57,730 nt of DNA from Acetobacter sp. CAG:977 (GCA_000434295.1 HF994911.1:1-57730), one strand, 5' to 3'; counted from the first letter of the stretch, positions 1-8,370 are shown. The notes: generated by a model from the sequence alone, not told the origin. A program made the numbers and translations.

Positions 1-1
1 C

Positions 2-568
2 AGCCATCACCGCGTTATGATTTTGGAAGTGATGGGGCGTGATGCCGGTCATATTGCGTTGCATTCGGCCATTGCAGGCGGTGCCGACGTTTGCTTGATC
101 CCCGAAGTTCCCTATACGTTGGAAGGCGTCGTTCGTAAGCTGCATCTGGTTCGCGAACAGGGTCGCGACCATGCATTGGTCGTCGTTGCGGAAGGCGTTA
201 AGACTCCTGACGGCAACAATATTACCGTTGATCAGGTTGACGGAACGCGTTACGGCGGTATCGGTCATTATCTGAGCGTCAAGCTGAATGAAGTCGATCC
301 GCATTTCTCAACCCGTGTTACGGTTCTGGGACATGTCCAGCGCGGCGGTGTTCCTGCGGCTCATGACCGTTTGGCGGCTTCTGCGTTCGGTGTTCACGCC
401 GTTGACGTTTTGGCTCAGGGCAAGACGGATCGCATGGTCGCATGGAAAGACGGAACAATTACCGATGTCGGTTTGGACGAAGTCGTCGCCGTCGGTTCGG
501 CTCCGGTCGATCCGAACGGGATGCTGGTTAAGACGGCTCGCGGTCTCGGGATGTACATCGGCGAATAA
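2..568 (+). CDS. pfkA: 6-phosphofructokinase, C-terminal part (5' end outside window)
   Basis: About 188 residues are visible in a frame already open at base 2, so the start lies to the left of the window. The protein phosphorylates fructose 6-phosphate in the cytoplasm, the committed step of glycolysis. The VMGRDAGHIAL segment near the left edge matches the family motif that contacts fructose 6-phosphate (MGR), and LGHVQRGGVPAAHDRLAAS matches the C-terminal GHxQRGG motif. The residues that separate ATP-dependent from pyrophosphate-dependent enzymes lie upstream, so the phosphoryl donor cannot be decided here. A clear hairpin terminator follows 15 bases after the stop, so this is the last gene of its transcript. 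Confidence 0.93.
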   Translation, partial: SHHRVMILEVMGRDAGHIALHSAIAGGADVCLIPEVPYTLEGVVRKLHLVREQGRDHALVVVAEGVKTPDGNNITVDQVDGTRYGGIGHYLSVKLNEVDPHFSTRVTVLGHVQRGGVPAAHDRLAASAFGVHAVDVLAQGKTDRMVAWKDGTITDVGLDEVVAVGSAPVDPNGMLVKTARGLGMYIGE

Positions 569-583
569 TTAAATATTTGATTT

Positions 584-617
584 AAAAACGGAAAGAAGAA
601 ATTCTTTCCGTTTTTTT
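584..617 (+). terminator. Rho-independent terminator after pfkA
   Basis: The stem cggaaag (589-595) pairs with ctttccg (604-610), extended by flanking A and T runs, and is followed by seven T residues. It ends the pfkA transcript. Confidence 0.85.
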
Positions 618-654
618 GTTGCAAAGAGTCCTTTTAAATCCGTTTCAAAAAGGC

Positions 655-660
655 TATAAT
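655..660 (+). promoter_or_regulatory. Probable -10 element for the ydcH-like gene
   Basis: A consensus TATAAT lies 43 bases before the start codon of the small gene at 703 and just after the pfkA terminator. No good -35 hexamer is seen at 17 bases upstream (ttttaa at 632-637), so only the -10 is proposed. Confidence 0.45.
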
Positions 661-702
661 CTATAAATGTGATGGGATATGTCTGTATTAGGAGGATTTT
701 AT

Positions 703-882
703 ATGACGAGCAGTGAAAACAATCATATCCAGGCTTTAAAGGCAAAGCACGCCGCTTTGGATGTTGCGATTAACGAGGAACTTGCCCGACCGCTTCCTGA
801 TGAGGCTGTCCTGGCGAATTTAAAGCGTCAGAAGCTGAAATTGAAAGAAGAAATCGAAATGAAGTCCGGTACGGCCGGCTGA
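703..882 (+). CDS. YdcH family (DUF465) small protein
   Basis: A 59-residue, highly charged and mostly helical protein. Segments such as LKAKHAALDVAINEEL and LKRQKLKLKEEIE follow the pattern of the YdcH/DUF465 family, which forms short helical hairpins and is widespread in alphaproteobacteria, with no settled function. The start at 703 is chosen because a perfect AGGAGG (690-695) sits 7 bases before this ATG; an in-frame upstream ATG at 679 has no such site and would place the ribosome site inside the gene. The gene is monocistronic, bounded by the pfkA terminator and by its own terminator. It probably acts in the cytoplasm. Confidence 0.85.
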   Translation: MTSSENNHIQALKAKHAALDVAINEELARPLPDEAVLANLKRQKLKLKEEIEMKSGTAG

Positions 883-907
883 TTCGCTGACTTCATTCAA
901 AAAAATG

Positions 908-939
908 ACGCCGCTCTTTAATCAGAGCGGTGTTTTTTT
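908..939 (+). terminator. Rho-independent terminator after the ydcH-like gene
   Basis: ccgctct (911-917) pairs with agagcgg (924-930) around a short loop and is followed by tgttttttta. Confidence 0.85.
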
Positions 940-1209
940 ATGAGATTCGTAATAACCCGAACGTTTAGCCGCTTGCTTTTGAAAAAATCCGTTACGCTCT
1001 AAAAAGCATATGACAAAATGCGGAAAATTATTTCGGGTAGCATAAAGAAGATTCCCGTATTATTGCCGAACACGGATTGCAAAAAGATTATAACGGCTGC
1101 TTTGTGGAACAAAGGCGTCCAAAGACGTAGAAAGGATTTTTCAGTGCAAAAGAAAAGCAATATTTTTATGTGTCGCGTTTCGGTCAATGTTGAAAATATA
1201 CAAAAATAA
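940..1209. other. Intergenic stretch with no supported gene
   Basis: Between the terminator at 908-939 and the promoter near 1210 I see no ribosome-binding site followed by a plausible reading frame. Two short antisense frames overlap each other here and look random. No tRNA-like fold or recognised small RNA was seen. Confidence 0.5.
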
Positions 1210-1237
1210 TAGACAAAAACATAAAATCGGCTATTCT
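1210..1237 (+). promoter_or_regulatory. Candidate promoter for the HEATH-motif gene pair
   Basis: TAGACA (1210-1215), a 16-base spacer, then TATTCT (1232-1237), lying 15 bases before the first possible start at 1253. The -10 matches the one proposed for uvrA (TATTCT). The short leader leaves room only for the ribosome site. Confidence 0.45.
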
Positions 1238-1252
1238 GAATAAAGGGAAATT

Positions 1253-3514
1253 ATGTTTCCGGAGAATAAAATGGCCGCATTGAAAGATTTGATGAAGGTA
1301 ATGGAACATCAAACCGCCGTTGAAAAACGAGCGGCAGACGGGATTTTAAGCTGTTTGGAACAAGGCGGCAAAGGCGAAAAAACGGCGGAACAGTGGCTGA
1401 AATCCGGCTATAAAATCGTTTTCGAAGACATGGGCGAAATGCCCCCGGCCTTTTTTCATGACAAAAAAATTTTTATGTTAAACACAAATATGCCTTTTAA
1501 AGAAATGGCAGATTCCGTAAGCACAAACGGCGAGTTTTTGGAAAAATCGTATGCGCGTTTGCGTTTGTGCGAACGTTTTTGCGGATCGGGCAAACAGGAA
1601 ACCGAACGTTTCGGTGCTTTGGTTGACAAAATATGCGCAACGGAAGAAGGCAATGCGGTTTTGACCGAATTGGCAAATAAAAAAACATTTGTTTGCTTTT
1701 CCTTGTCTGACGGAGAAGAAAAGGCGACTTTCGATCCGAAGCTGGATTTTATTTATTTAGACAGGAACGCTTCCGATGAGGAGTTGGCGGCAGCGTTTTT
1801 ATCCTGTTCCCGAAAGGCACTTGAATACAGCAATCTTTCAAAAAAAGACAAATTAAAACAAGCGTTTAAATCAGTATCTCAGGAAGATCAGAACGCTTTT
1901 GAAAAGATGTTGGAAATTGCTTATCAAACGCCTGTCGGCAAAGAGATTTTAGATCAGCTTGCCGATTTGAAATACACGATACAGTATCAAGACTTGTCCG
2001 AGTCAAATTCAAAAGGGGTTTGTCGGACGGGCGGAACGGAAAAAAGTATTCTTTTGGATCCGAAGTTTCCTTTTGAAAGCCAGATAATCACGTTTATTCA
2101 CGAAGCAACGCACGCCGTCCAAAATTTTTGTTATAATTCACGGAATTTTTCTAAACTGTGCGTGGCAGACAGGTTTAAAAAAGATCGTGCTCAGGAAGCG
2201 GATGCTTGTGCGCACGAATCGCTGTTTGCGTGGCAGATAAAAAACCTTCATCCCGAAATATATTCCGTCGGACTGTCCAATAACAAAGAAACGATGCAGG
2301 CTTTTGTCCGCGAGATGGAGCGCGGAACAACGGAAACCGAAGCTATGTCGGCTTCGTTTAAGGCATGGTATTCGAATGCCGGGTTGCAAAGCGTATATGA
2401 AAAAATTCATGTGAACGGTATTTGCACTGCGGCAAAGATGGCGGAACGTTTTAGCATCGGTGATTATTTTTCAACGTCGTGCACAAATGCGGATGTTTTG
2501 TCGGGGTGTTTGTACAAGGGTAAGCCCTATGTTTCGGAAGATTTTTTAGTTTCTCCGAGAGCTTTTTCTTTGTCGGATGCTTCACGCACGACTTTGGAAA
2601 GGGCTTTGTCCGGCTATGCGGATCGTACGGGCGGCGTTCCCGATAAGTCGCTTTCTTCAATGCCGTCGAAAGAAATCGTCGACAGCAAGGAAAAGATTTT
2701 AGAATCGATACGTTACGGGAAAAGCCAGACAAAGGAAATGGAAGCTTTTGTCGAAGCCGCCGTAAAAATGCCGGAAGTAAAAGATTTGGTGGGAATACAC
2801 GGCTTGAGCGTTTGGTTTGAAAAAACGGATAAAGGTGTCGAGTATATGCCCAAAGCCGATACATTAATTATTGATCCGACGGATTTTCAGGTGTCGCTGA
2901 AAAATTTGAAAACCGTAACGGACGGGATTTTCGAACAAAGGTTGGACGTTGCATTTTCGGGCGGGTATTCCTTTGAACCGTCGTTAAAAGTATCTCCGAA
3001 ACAGGAAAAAGCGTACCTTGAAAAGCTGGTTCAGGCGACGCGGGTATTTTCCGAACAATCGGACGTATTGCATAAACAGGCTCAACTGTTGAATTACAAG
3101 GTGGCTTTTACAGATGTTCCGTCTGAAAAACCGGGGGTAAGCGCAGAGCAAAACGGAACCTCTCGTCATATTTTTATAGACGCATCAAGACCTTTGGGCG
3201 TTTTGGCGAATGAGTTTTCGCAGGAAATCAAAAAAATCCCCGAACGTCACGCAGAGGATATGTCATACGTTAACGGCTTAATAAGCATGATTGAGAAGGA
3301 AAAGGTTCCGACAAAAGAACCGACGGCACCGTTTAAGGAATCTTCCGCGCAGACGGCGAAAGAAACATCGAATGCATTGCCTTCCGTCAAAACGGCGGAA
3401 CCGGACAAACCCGTTACGCCCGTCGCAACGGCAGAACGGAACCAACAAAGCGACAAGAATGACGGTCTGCTTTCGCGAATTAAAATGTTAAAACGAAATT
3501 TGGGACGTTTTTAA
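1253..3514 (+). CDS. Large HEATH-motif putative metallopeptidase with repeated modules
   Basis: A 753-residue protein without signal peptide or membrane segment. Residues 281-290 read FIHEATHAVQ, an HExxH zinc motif (His283, Glu284, His287), and a conserved EADACAHE 32 residues later (Glu315) could supply the third ligand, as in gluzincin-like peptidases. From memory this resembles the putative metallopeptidase family DUF6782; I cannot check that. By eye the same 70-90 residue block (helix, Tyr-rich strand, a short I/F-x-LD strand, then a helix) recurs about five times, near 27-105, 120-190, 215-300, 500-565 and 590-680; only the third copy keeps HExxH. The last 70 residues are low-complexity Lys/Thr/Pro/Ala. 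Either the ATG at 1253 (AGGGA before it) or at 1271 (GGAG before it) could be the start. A shorter paralogue follows 47 bases downstream. Substrate unknown. Confidence 0.7.
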   Translation: MFPENKMAALKDLMKVMEHQTAVEKRAADGILSCLEQGGKGEKTAEQWLKSGYKIVFEDMGEMPPAFFHDKKIFMLNTNMPFKEMADSVSTNGEFLEKSYARLRLCERFCGSGKQETERFGALVDKICATEEGNAVLTELANKKTFVCFSLSDGEEKATFDPKLDFIYLDRNASDEELAAAFLSCSRKALEYSNLSKKDKLKQAFKSVSQEDQNAFEKMLEIAYQTPVGKEILDQLADLKYTIQYQDLSESNSKGVCRTGGTEKSILLDPKFPFESQIITFIHEATHAVQNFCYNSRNFSKLCVADRFKKDRAQEADACAHESLFAWQIKNLHPEIYSVGLSNNKETMQAFVREMERGTTETEAMSASFKAWYSNAGLQSVYEKIHVNGICTAAKMAERFSIGDYFSTSCTNADVLSGCLYKGKPYVSEDFLVSPRAFSLSDASRTTLERALSGYADRTGGVPDKSLSSMPSKEIVDSKEKILESIRYGKSQTKEMEAFVEAAVKMPEVKDLVGIHGLSVWFEKTDKGVEYMPKADTLIIDPTDFQVSLKNLKTVTDGIFEQRLDVAFSGGYSFEPSLKVSPKQEKAYLEKLVQATRVFSEQSDVLHKQAQLLNYKVAFTDVPSEKPGVSAEQNGTSRHIFIDASRPLGVLANEFSQEIKKIPERHAEDMSYVNGLISMIEKEKVPTKEPTAPFKESSAQTAKETSNALPSVKTAEPDKPVTPVATAERNQQSDKNDGLLSRIKMLKRNLGRF

Positions 3515-3561
3515 AAATAACGCCTGATAAAAAGAATGACGGATTTTGAAAGGATTTAAAA

Positions 3562-4461
3562 ATGAATTTGGACAGGCAGCCGGCGCCGGCTTTGGAAAGA
3601 GGGTTGTGGGCAAATAACGGCAGTGACAGGGAACGTTTTACATCACTGTTGCACATAGCGTATTCTTCCAAAAAAGGTGCCGATACTTTGGACGAACTGT
3701 CGGGGCTGGGGTACAAGTTTATGTATGACGGTTTGTGGGGGATTCATGCGGCGTGCAATCATATCCATAAAACAATCGTAATGGACATGTACCACCGTTC
3801 AACCATGATGGCACCATCCTTGATTCACGAAGCCACCCACGCCATTCAGTTCAGTCGTATAGACAAGGATGTGGCAAAGCTTAATACCGCAGATTATATT
3901 TCTTTGCATCGCGCGTTGGAAGCGGACGCTTGTGCGCATCAGGCGGCATTTTCTTATGAAATCAAGGATACGTATCCCGAAGTTTATCAGGAAGAAATGA
4001 AGTCTCCGATCATGCAAGCTTATGTGAAAGAGTTTGAAAAAAGCGGAGACACTCCCCGTGCGATGGCGGCTTCTTTTAAAGCATGGTACGATTTTGACCG
4101 TTATCAAACCGCATATGAAGAAGAACACAAAAAAGACATCTTTCATATATGTTCTTTGGCGAAAAAGGATCCGAACGGAGGATATTTTTCGGATACGTTT
4201 TCCGTCGGCGATATTTTAAAGGTTTGCACGTTTGAAGGAAAACCTTACGTGGATGCTTCTTTTTTGAATTCAGAGGCGGCACGTGCCGTTTCAAAAGAAA
4301 CCAAAAAAGAAATTCAAACGGCCATGTTGGACGCATGCCGTTCTGCCGGGGTAATTCCTGATAAGACGGTGTCGTCCCTGCCTGTGCGCGGAGCGGAAAA
4401 GGACAATAATCCTGTCCGCGTTTCCAAAGTTCTGGCTCAGATACGCGACGGGTCGCGCTGA
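3562..4461 (+). CDS. HEATH-motif putative metallopeptidase, short paralogue
   Basis: A 299-residue protein, clearly related to the preceding gene over its single complete module. LIHEATHAIQ holds His89, Glu90 and His93, and EADACAHQ follows with Glu120 as candidate third ligand, a spacing of 31 residues against 32 in the larger protein. Both also share a MAASFKAWY-like segment and a tail ending in IPDKTVSSLP. No signal peptide is present, so the protein is cytoplasmic or exported by a non-Sec route. AAAGGA lies seven bases before the ATG. The 47-base gap suggests cotranscription with the large paralogue. A third, inactive relative lies at 36084. Function and substrate are not known. Confidence 0.7.
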   Translation: MNLDRQPAPALERGLWANNGSDRERFTSLLHIAYSSKKGADTLDELSGLGYKFMYDGLWGIHAACNHIHKTIVMDMYHRSTMMAPSLIHEATHAIQFSRIDKDVAKLNTADYISLHRALEADACAHQAAFSYEIKDTYPEVYQEEMKSPIMQAYVKEFEKSGDTPRAMAASFKAWYDFDRYQTAYEEEHKKDIFHICSLAKKDPNGGYFSDTFSVGDILKVCTFEGKPYVDASFLNSEAARAVSKETKKEIQTAMLDACRSAGVIPDKTVSSLPVRGAEKDNNPVRVSKVLAQIRDGSR

Positions 4462-4491
4462 TTTTCGATTCCGGTGTTTGTTTAATCGTGT

Positions 4492-5655
4492 TTAGAATGC
4501 GACGCTGACGCAGGCTTGGGCGGCGATGCCTTCTTTTCTTCCCGTAAAGCCCAGCTTTTCGGTTGTTGTGGCTTTGATGCTGATTCGGGAAGCCGATATT
4601 TCAAGCAATTCGGACAGGCGTTCGGTCATTTGCAGTCTGTAAGGACCGATTTTCGGGCGTTCGCAAATCAAAGTAACGTCGGCGTTTAAAATTTTACCGC
4701 CCAACCCTTTGACCAACGATACGGCGTACTGCAAAAATTGAGCCGAATCGGCGCCTTTCCATTTATTGTCGGAAGGCGGAAAATGCAATCCGATGTCTCC
4801 GGAACCGGCGGCGCCGAGCAAGGCGTCCGTCAAAGCATGCAAAGCGACGTCAGCGTCCGAATGACCGTTTAATCCCATGTCGTGGGGGACTTTGACGTTG
4901 CACAGCGTCACAAAAGAACCTTCTTCGAATTTATGAACGTCAAATCCGGTTGCGGTTCGGATGTCGGGCAGTTTTTGAGAACAACGTTCTTCGGCGCGGG
5001 TCAGGTCGTCCGAGGTCGTTATTTTAATGTTTTCTTCCGTTCCTTTGACCAAAATGACGGAAAGTCCGGCTTCTTCCGCAACGGCGGCGTCATCGGTCAA
5101 TTCGCGTCCTTTGGCTTTTTCGTGGGCGTTCAAAATGTCTTTAAAGGGAAAAGCTTGAGGCGTTTGGACGCGCCACAAAGCGGAACGGTCGACGGTTTTT
5201 TCGATTTTTAACGTTCCTTCGGGAGTTTTTACGACCGTTTTAATGGTGTCAGTTACGGGTAATGCGGGAACGGCGCCGTCGCCTTTTTCGGCGCGGTTGA
5301 TAACGCGGTTAATGATGCCGAAATCGACAAAAGGCCTTGCCCCGTCATGAATCAGGACAATGTCGGGCGCTTCGTCTTTCAGGCTTTCCAATCCCAGACG
5401 GACGGAATCTTGACGCGTCGCTCCGCCGTACACTGGCGGCAGGACGGGCAAGCCTTCGGCGGCGGCGTTGTACAAAGCTTCATCATCGGGATGAATGACG
5501 GTTCTGACGCAGGAAACGGCGGGATGAGCGCAAAAAACGCCCAATGAATGCCGCAAAACGGCGCGACCGTTTAAATTTCTGTATTGTTTCGGCATTTCTC
5601 CGCCGAATCTGTGTCCGCGCCCCGCCGCAACGATAATGACTGCGCACTTGACCAT
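4492..5655 (-). CDS. ispDF: Bifunctional IspD/IspF enzyme of the MEP isoprenoid pathway
   Basis: A 387-residue fusion typical of alphaproteobacteria. Residues 1 to about 225 are IspD (CTP-dependent 4-diphosphocytidyl-2-C-methylerythritol synthase), shown by AAGRGHRFGGEMPKQY near the N-terminus, ATRQDSV and LIHDGARPFV. Residues about 232-387 are IspF (2-C-methylerythritol 2,4-cyclodiphosphate synthase), shown by the metal-binding GFDVHKFEEG, GHSDADVALHAL, SGDIGLHFPPSD and the C-terminal TTTEKLGFTGRKEGI. The two activities flank the IspE step in cytoplasmic isoprenoid synthesis. The gene is divergent from dusB, with 74 bases between the starts, and GGGAG lies before the ATG. The usual alphaproteobacterial order ispDF / dusB is kept. 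Confidence 0.96.
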   Translation of the reverse strand: MVKCAVIIVAAGRGHRFGGEMPKQYRNLNGRAVLRHSLGVFCAHPAVSCVRTVIHPDDEALYNAAAEGLPVLPPVYGGATRQDSVRLGLESLKDEAPDIVLIHDGARPFVDFGIINRVINRAEKGDGAVPALPVTDTIKTVVKTPEGTLKIEKTVDRSALWRVQTPQAFPFKDILNAHEKAKGRELTDDAAVAEEAGLSVILVKGTEENIKITTSDDLTRAEERCSQKLPDIRTATGFDVHKFEEGSFVTLCNVKVPHDMGLNGHSDADVALHALTDALLGAAGSGDIGLHFPPSDNKWKGADSAQFLQYAVSLVKGLGGKILNADVTLICERPKIGPYRLQMTERLSELLEISASRISIKATTTEKLGFTGRKEGIAAQACVSVAF

Positions 5656-5729
5656 CGCCGTAACTCCCTATAAAACCCGATACGAAGACAGAGTAAGATA
5701 CTTTTGTTTTTTAGGAAAGCTCGATTTAA

Positions 5730-6707
5730 GTGGAAAAACCCGTTTTAAAAATCGGAAATAAAATTTATCCCTCTTTGGTGGTCGGAGCTCCGATGGCAGG
5801 TGTAACGGATGCGCCGTTTCGTGCCGTTGCGCGCTTGTTCGGTCGAGAATTGCTTTTTTCCGAAATGGCTTTGGCAGATTCCTTGGCGCGTTCGCATCAG
5901 CGGACTCAAAAGATGGCGAGCGTTTCCGATTCGGAATCTCCCGTTGCCGTTCAGCTGGTCGGCCACGATCCCGATATGTTCGTGCGCGCCGCCCGAAAAA
6001 TAGAAGAAGAAGGGACAGCCGATTTTATAGACATCAATATGGGATGCCCCGTGCCAAAGATTTTAAAATCAGGGTCGGGATGCGCGCTGATGGATGACGA
6101 AGAGCGGGCGGAACGCATTGTTCGATACGTATCTGCCGCCGTTTCCCTGCCTGTTACGGTAAAATTTCGGTTGGGGCGCGATTCGTCGCATCTGAATTAT
6201 ACGGATTTCGGCAAGCGGATGCAGGATGCCGGCGCTTTGGCGGTCACGCTTCACGCAAGAACGCGGGAAATGATGTATTCGGGCAAAGCGGATATGGAGG
6301 CGGTACGCCGTTTGAAAGAAAGTCTGACGATTCCCGTTATTGCGAACGGAGACGTAAGGACGCCGTTTGATGCGGCGCGCGTGTTAAAGGAAAGCGGAGC
6401 GGACGGTGTTATGATCGGTCGCGGCGCATTGGGGCGGCCTTGGATATTTTCCGAATGTACGGATTTTCTGAACGGCAAAAAAAATCGCGAACCAAAGCCG
6501 TTATTGACGATTGTTCTTGAGCATTTAAGACTTTTAGAGGCATATTACGGCAAACAAAAATCCGTTTTTGTCGCCAGAAAGCATTTGGCATGGTATTCTT
6601 CGGGCATTGAGGGCGGAGCAATGTTTCGCACGCAGGTCAACAAGATGACGCAGGCAGAGTGCGTTCGCGATCTTGTTTGCCGTTTTTTTGAAGGAAAAAC
6701 AGTTTAA
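5730..6707 (+). CDS. dusB: tRNA-dihydrouridine synthase DusB (NifR3)
   Basis: A 325-residue FMN enzyme that reduces uridine to dihydrouridine in tRNA. AAPMAGVTD-like sequence appears as GAPMAGVTDAPFR near residue 20; INMGCPVPKILKSGSG contains the catalytic Cys106; VTVKFRLG, HARTREMMYSGKAD, IPVIANGDV and GADGVMIGRGALGRPW follow in the order expected for the TIM barrel. The start is a GTG at 5730 with AGGAAAG upstream. Its stop overlaps the next start in a TAATG junction (6705-6709), so translation is probably coupled to the Fis-like protein. In alphaproteobacteria this gene, called nifR3, usually precedes ntrB-ntrC; here those are gone apart from the fragment that follows. Confidence 0.95.
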   Translation: MEKPVLKIGNKIYPSLVVGAPMAGVTDAPFRAVARLFGRELLFSEMALADSLARSHQRTQKMASVSDSESPVAVQLVGHDPDMFVRAARKIEEEGTADFIDINMGCPVPKILKSGSGCALMDDEERAERIVRYVSAAVSLPVTVKFRLGRDSSHLNYTDFGKRMQDAGALAVTLHARTREMMYSGKADMEAVRRLKESLTIPVIANGDVRTPFDAARVLKESGADGVMIGRGALGRPWIFSECTDFLNGKKNREPKPLLTIVLEHLRLLEAYYGKQKSVFVARKHLAWYSSGIEGGAMFRTQVNKMTQAECVRDLVCRFFEGKTV

Positions 6708-7000
6708 TGGTTGTTCAGGAAGAAGGAATCGGAAACGCCGTTGAAAAGTATTTAAGGCGTTTTTATTCGGCACCTCGCGTGGTTGAAACGGAAACGAATT
6801 TATATGCGTCCGTGGTTGGCGAGGTTGAACGCCGTTTAATTTCGGTAACGGTTGAAGCGGTCGGCGGCAACCGTTTAAAGGCGGCGCGCATTTTGGGCAT
6901 AAACAGGAACACTTTGTTGCGCAAGATGCGGCAATTCGGTTTGGACGAACAAAAAACGCCGCCCGCAACTCCCGGCATAAGGAGACGGAAAACTTTATGA
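6707..7000 (+). CDS. Free-standing Fis/NtrC-type DNA-binding domain protein
   Basis: A 97-residue protein. The part GNRLKAARILGINRNTLLRK (residues about 55-74) is a Fis-family helix-turn-helix and, with the preceding VVGEVERRLISVTVEAVGG, follows closely the C-terminal domain of alphaproteobacterial NtrC. No receiver domain or AAA+ domain is present: this is only the DNA-binding end. Upstream comes dusB, normally followed by ntrBC in this class, so I infer that it is a trimmed ntrC. The frame is intact, begins in a TAATG overlap with dusB and ends in an ATGA overlap with trkA, and has a basic tail, so it looks like a working small nucleoid-type or regulatory protein, not a decaying pseudogene. 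A true Fis orthologue is less likely given the class, but function could be alike. Confidence 0.85.
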   Translation: MVVQEEGIGNAVEKYLRRFYSAPRVVETETNLYASVVGEVERRLISVTVEAVGGNRLKAARILGINRNTLLRKMRQFGLDEQKTPPATPGIRRRKTL

Positions 7001-8370
7001 AAGTAATCGTTTGCGGAGCGGGGCGCGTCGGTTCGACCATCGCCCAATATTTGTCGGAAGACGAAAACGAAGTTGTTTTGATAGATACGAATCAGGAAAC
7101 TTTAGACGAACTTTCCGATTCGATGGATATTCAGCCGATAACGGGATTTGCGTCGCATCCGTCTGTTTTGGAACGTGCGGGGGCGCAGGATGCCGATATG
7201 CTGATTGCGGTGACTTCATCGGACGAAGTCAATATGGTGACGTGTCAGGCGGCGAATTCTTTGTTTAACATACCGACAAAGATTGCGCGTCTTCGTTCAA
7301 AGGAATATACGAATCCGAAATGGCGCAAGTCGTATTCCCGCGATGCATTGCCCATAGACGTGATTATTTCACCCGAAGAAGAAATTGCGCGTTCGATTCG
7401 TCGCAGCATTACGTTTCCGGGCGCTTTTGACGTTATTCCTTTGGCATCGGACAAAGTCCGTCTGATCGGCGTTCATTGCGATGAAGTTTGCCCGATGCTT
7501 AATACGCCGTTGCGCCAATTGACGGCTTTGTTTCCGGACGTGGACGCCGTTATTGTTGCTTTGATACGCGACGGCAAGGTTATCATTGCAAACGGGGACA
7601 CAAGGCTTTCCGCAGGCGACGATGTTTATATGGTCGTTGACATAGATGATATCAGCCGCATTTTGTCTTTGTTCGGGCACGAGCGCGAATCAGCCAGAAG
7701 CGTTTTGATTTTAGGCGGCGGAGATATCAGTTTGGATTTGGCGCGCCGCCTTGAAAAAGAAGGCGGATTAAGGGTTTCTTTGATAGAACAGGACGAAACG
7801 CGCGCGAAATATTTGGCAGAAACGCTTTCCGACACGACGGTCATTCACGGAGATTTTTTGGAAACCGATATTCTGGAAGAAGCCGATATTGATGTCGTTG
7901 AAACGGTTATAGCGCTGTCATCCAACGACGAAAGCAACATATTGGCTTCGTTGATGGCGAAGAAATACGGAGCGGAACAGACGATGGCTTTGATTGACAA
8001 GCCGTTGTACGCCCAGCTGGTTGTGAACTTGGGCGTTGATATTGTGATCGATCCGAAAGACATTATGGTTTCGACGATATTGCAACACGTCCGCCGCGGC
8101 AAAATCTATGCGGCGTATTCCGTACGTTCGGGATTGTGCGAAGTGTTGGAAGCCGACGCGTTTGATTCGTTTGAATATCTCGGCACGCCGTTAAGGGAAG
8201 TTCGTTTGCCGCAAGGCGTGATTATCGGAGCGATTGTTCGGGACGGCGTGAACGTTCCGTTGCGCGGCGATACGGTAATAGAAGCCGATGACCGCTTGGT
8301 TTTGTTTGCGACGGCGGACGCGGTCAAACAGGTAGAAAAGATGTTCTCCGTCGGATTGGAGTTCTTTTAA
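6997..8370 (+). CDS. trkA: Trk potassium uptake regulator TrkA
   Basis: A 457-residue cytoplasmic, peripheral membrane protein that binds NAD(H) or ATP and gates Trk/Ktr potassium channels. It has two tandem RCK modules: the first Rossmann fold begins with VIVCGAGRVGSTIAQYL and the second with VLILGGGDISLDLARRL near residue 230, each followed by a TrkA-C domain. Length matches full-length proteobacterial TrkA. It overlaps the Fis-like gene by ATGA and the HAD gene by TAATG. In many alphaproteobacteria trkA follows ntrX; here the order is kept but ntrYX is absent. The TrkH/G channel partner is not in the window. Confidence 0.94.
   Translation: MKVIVCGAGRVGSTIAQYLSEDENEVVLIDTNQETLDELSDSMDIQPITGFASHPSVLERAGAQDADMLIAVTSSDEVNMVTCQAANSLFNIPTKIARLRSKEYTNPKWRKSYSRDALPIDVIISPEEEIARSIRRSITFPGAFDVIPLASDKVRLIGVHCDEVCPMLNTPLRQLTALFPDVDAVIVALIRDGKVIIANGDTRLSAGDDVYMVVDIDDISRILSLFGHERESARSVLILGGGDISLDLARRLEKEGGLRVSLIEQDETRAKYLAETLSDTTVIHGDFLETDILEEADIDVVETVIALSSNDESNILASLMAKKYGAEQTMALIDKPLYAQLVVNLGVDIVIDPKDIMVSTILQHVRRGKIYAAYSVRSGLCEVLEADAFDSFEYLGTPLREVRLPQGVIIGAIVRDGVNVPLRGDTVIEADDRLVLFATADAVKQVEKMFSVGLEFF

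Noticed and set aside
999..1209. Two short overlapping open frames on opposite strands
   Set aside because: No ribosome site, odd composition and mutual overlap; they look random.
6707..7000. Reading the Fis-like gene as a decaying ntrC pseudogene
   Set aside because: The frame is complete, overlaps both neighbours by translational coupling junctions and keeps the helix-turn-helix intact.
6534..7040. A 168-codon antisense frame across dusB, the Fis-like gene and trkA
   Set aside because: It crosses three coupled genes on the other strand, and the sense frames carry clear family motifs.
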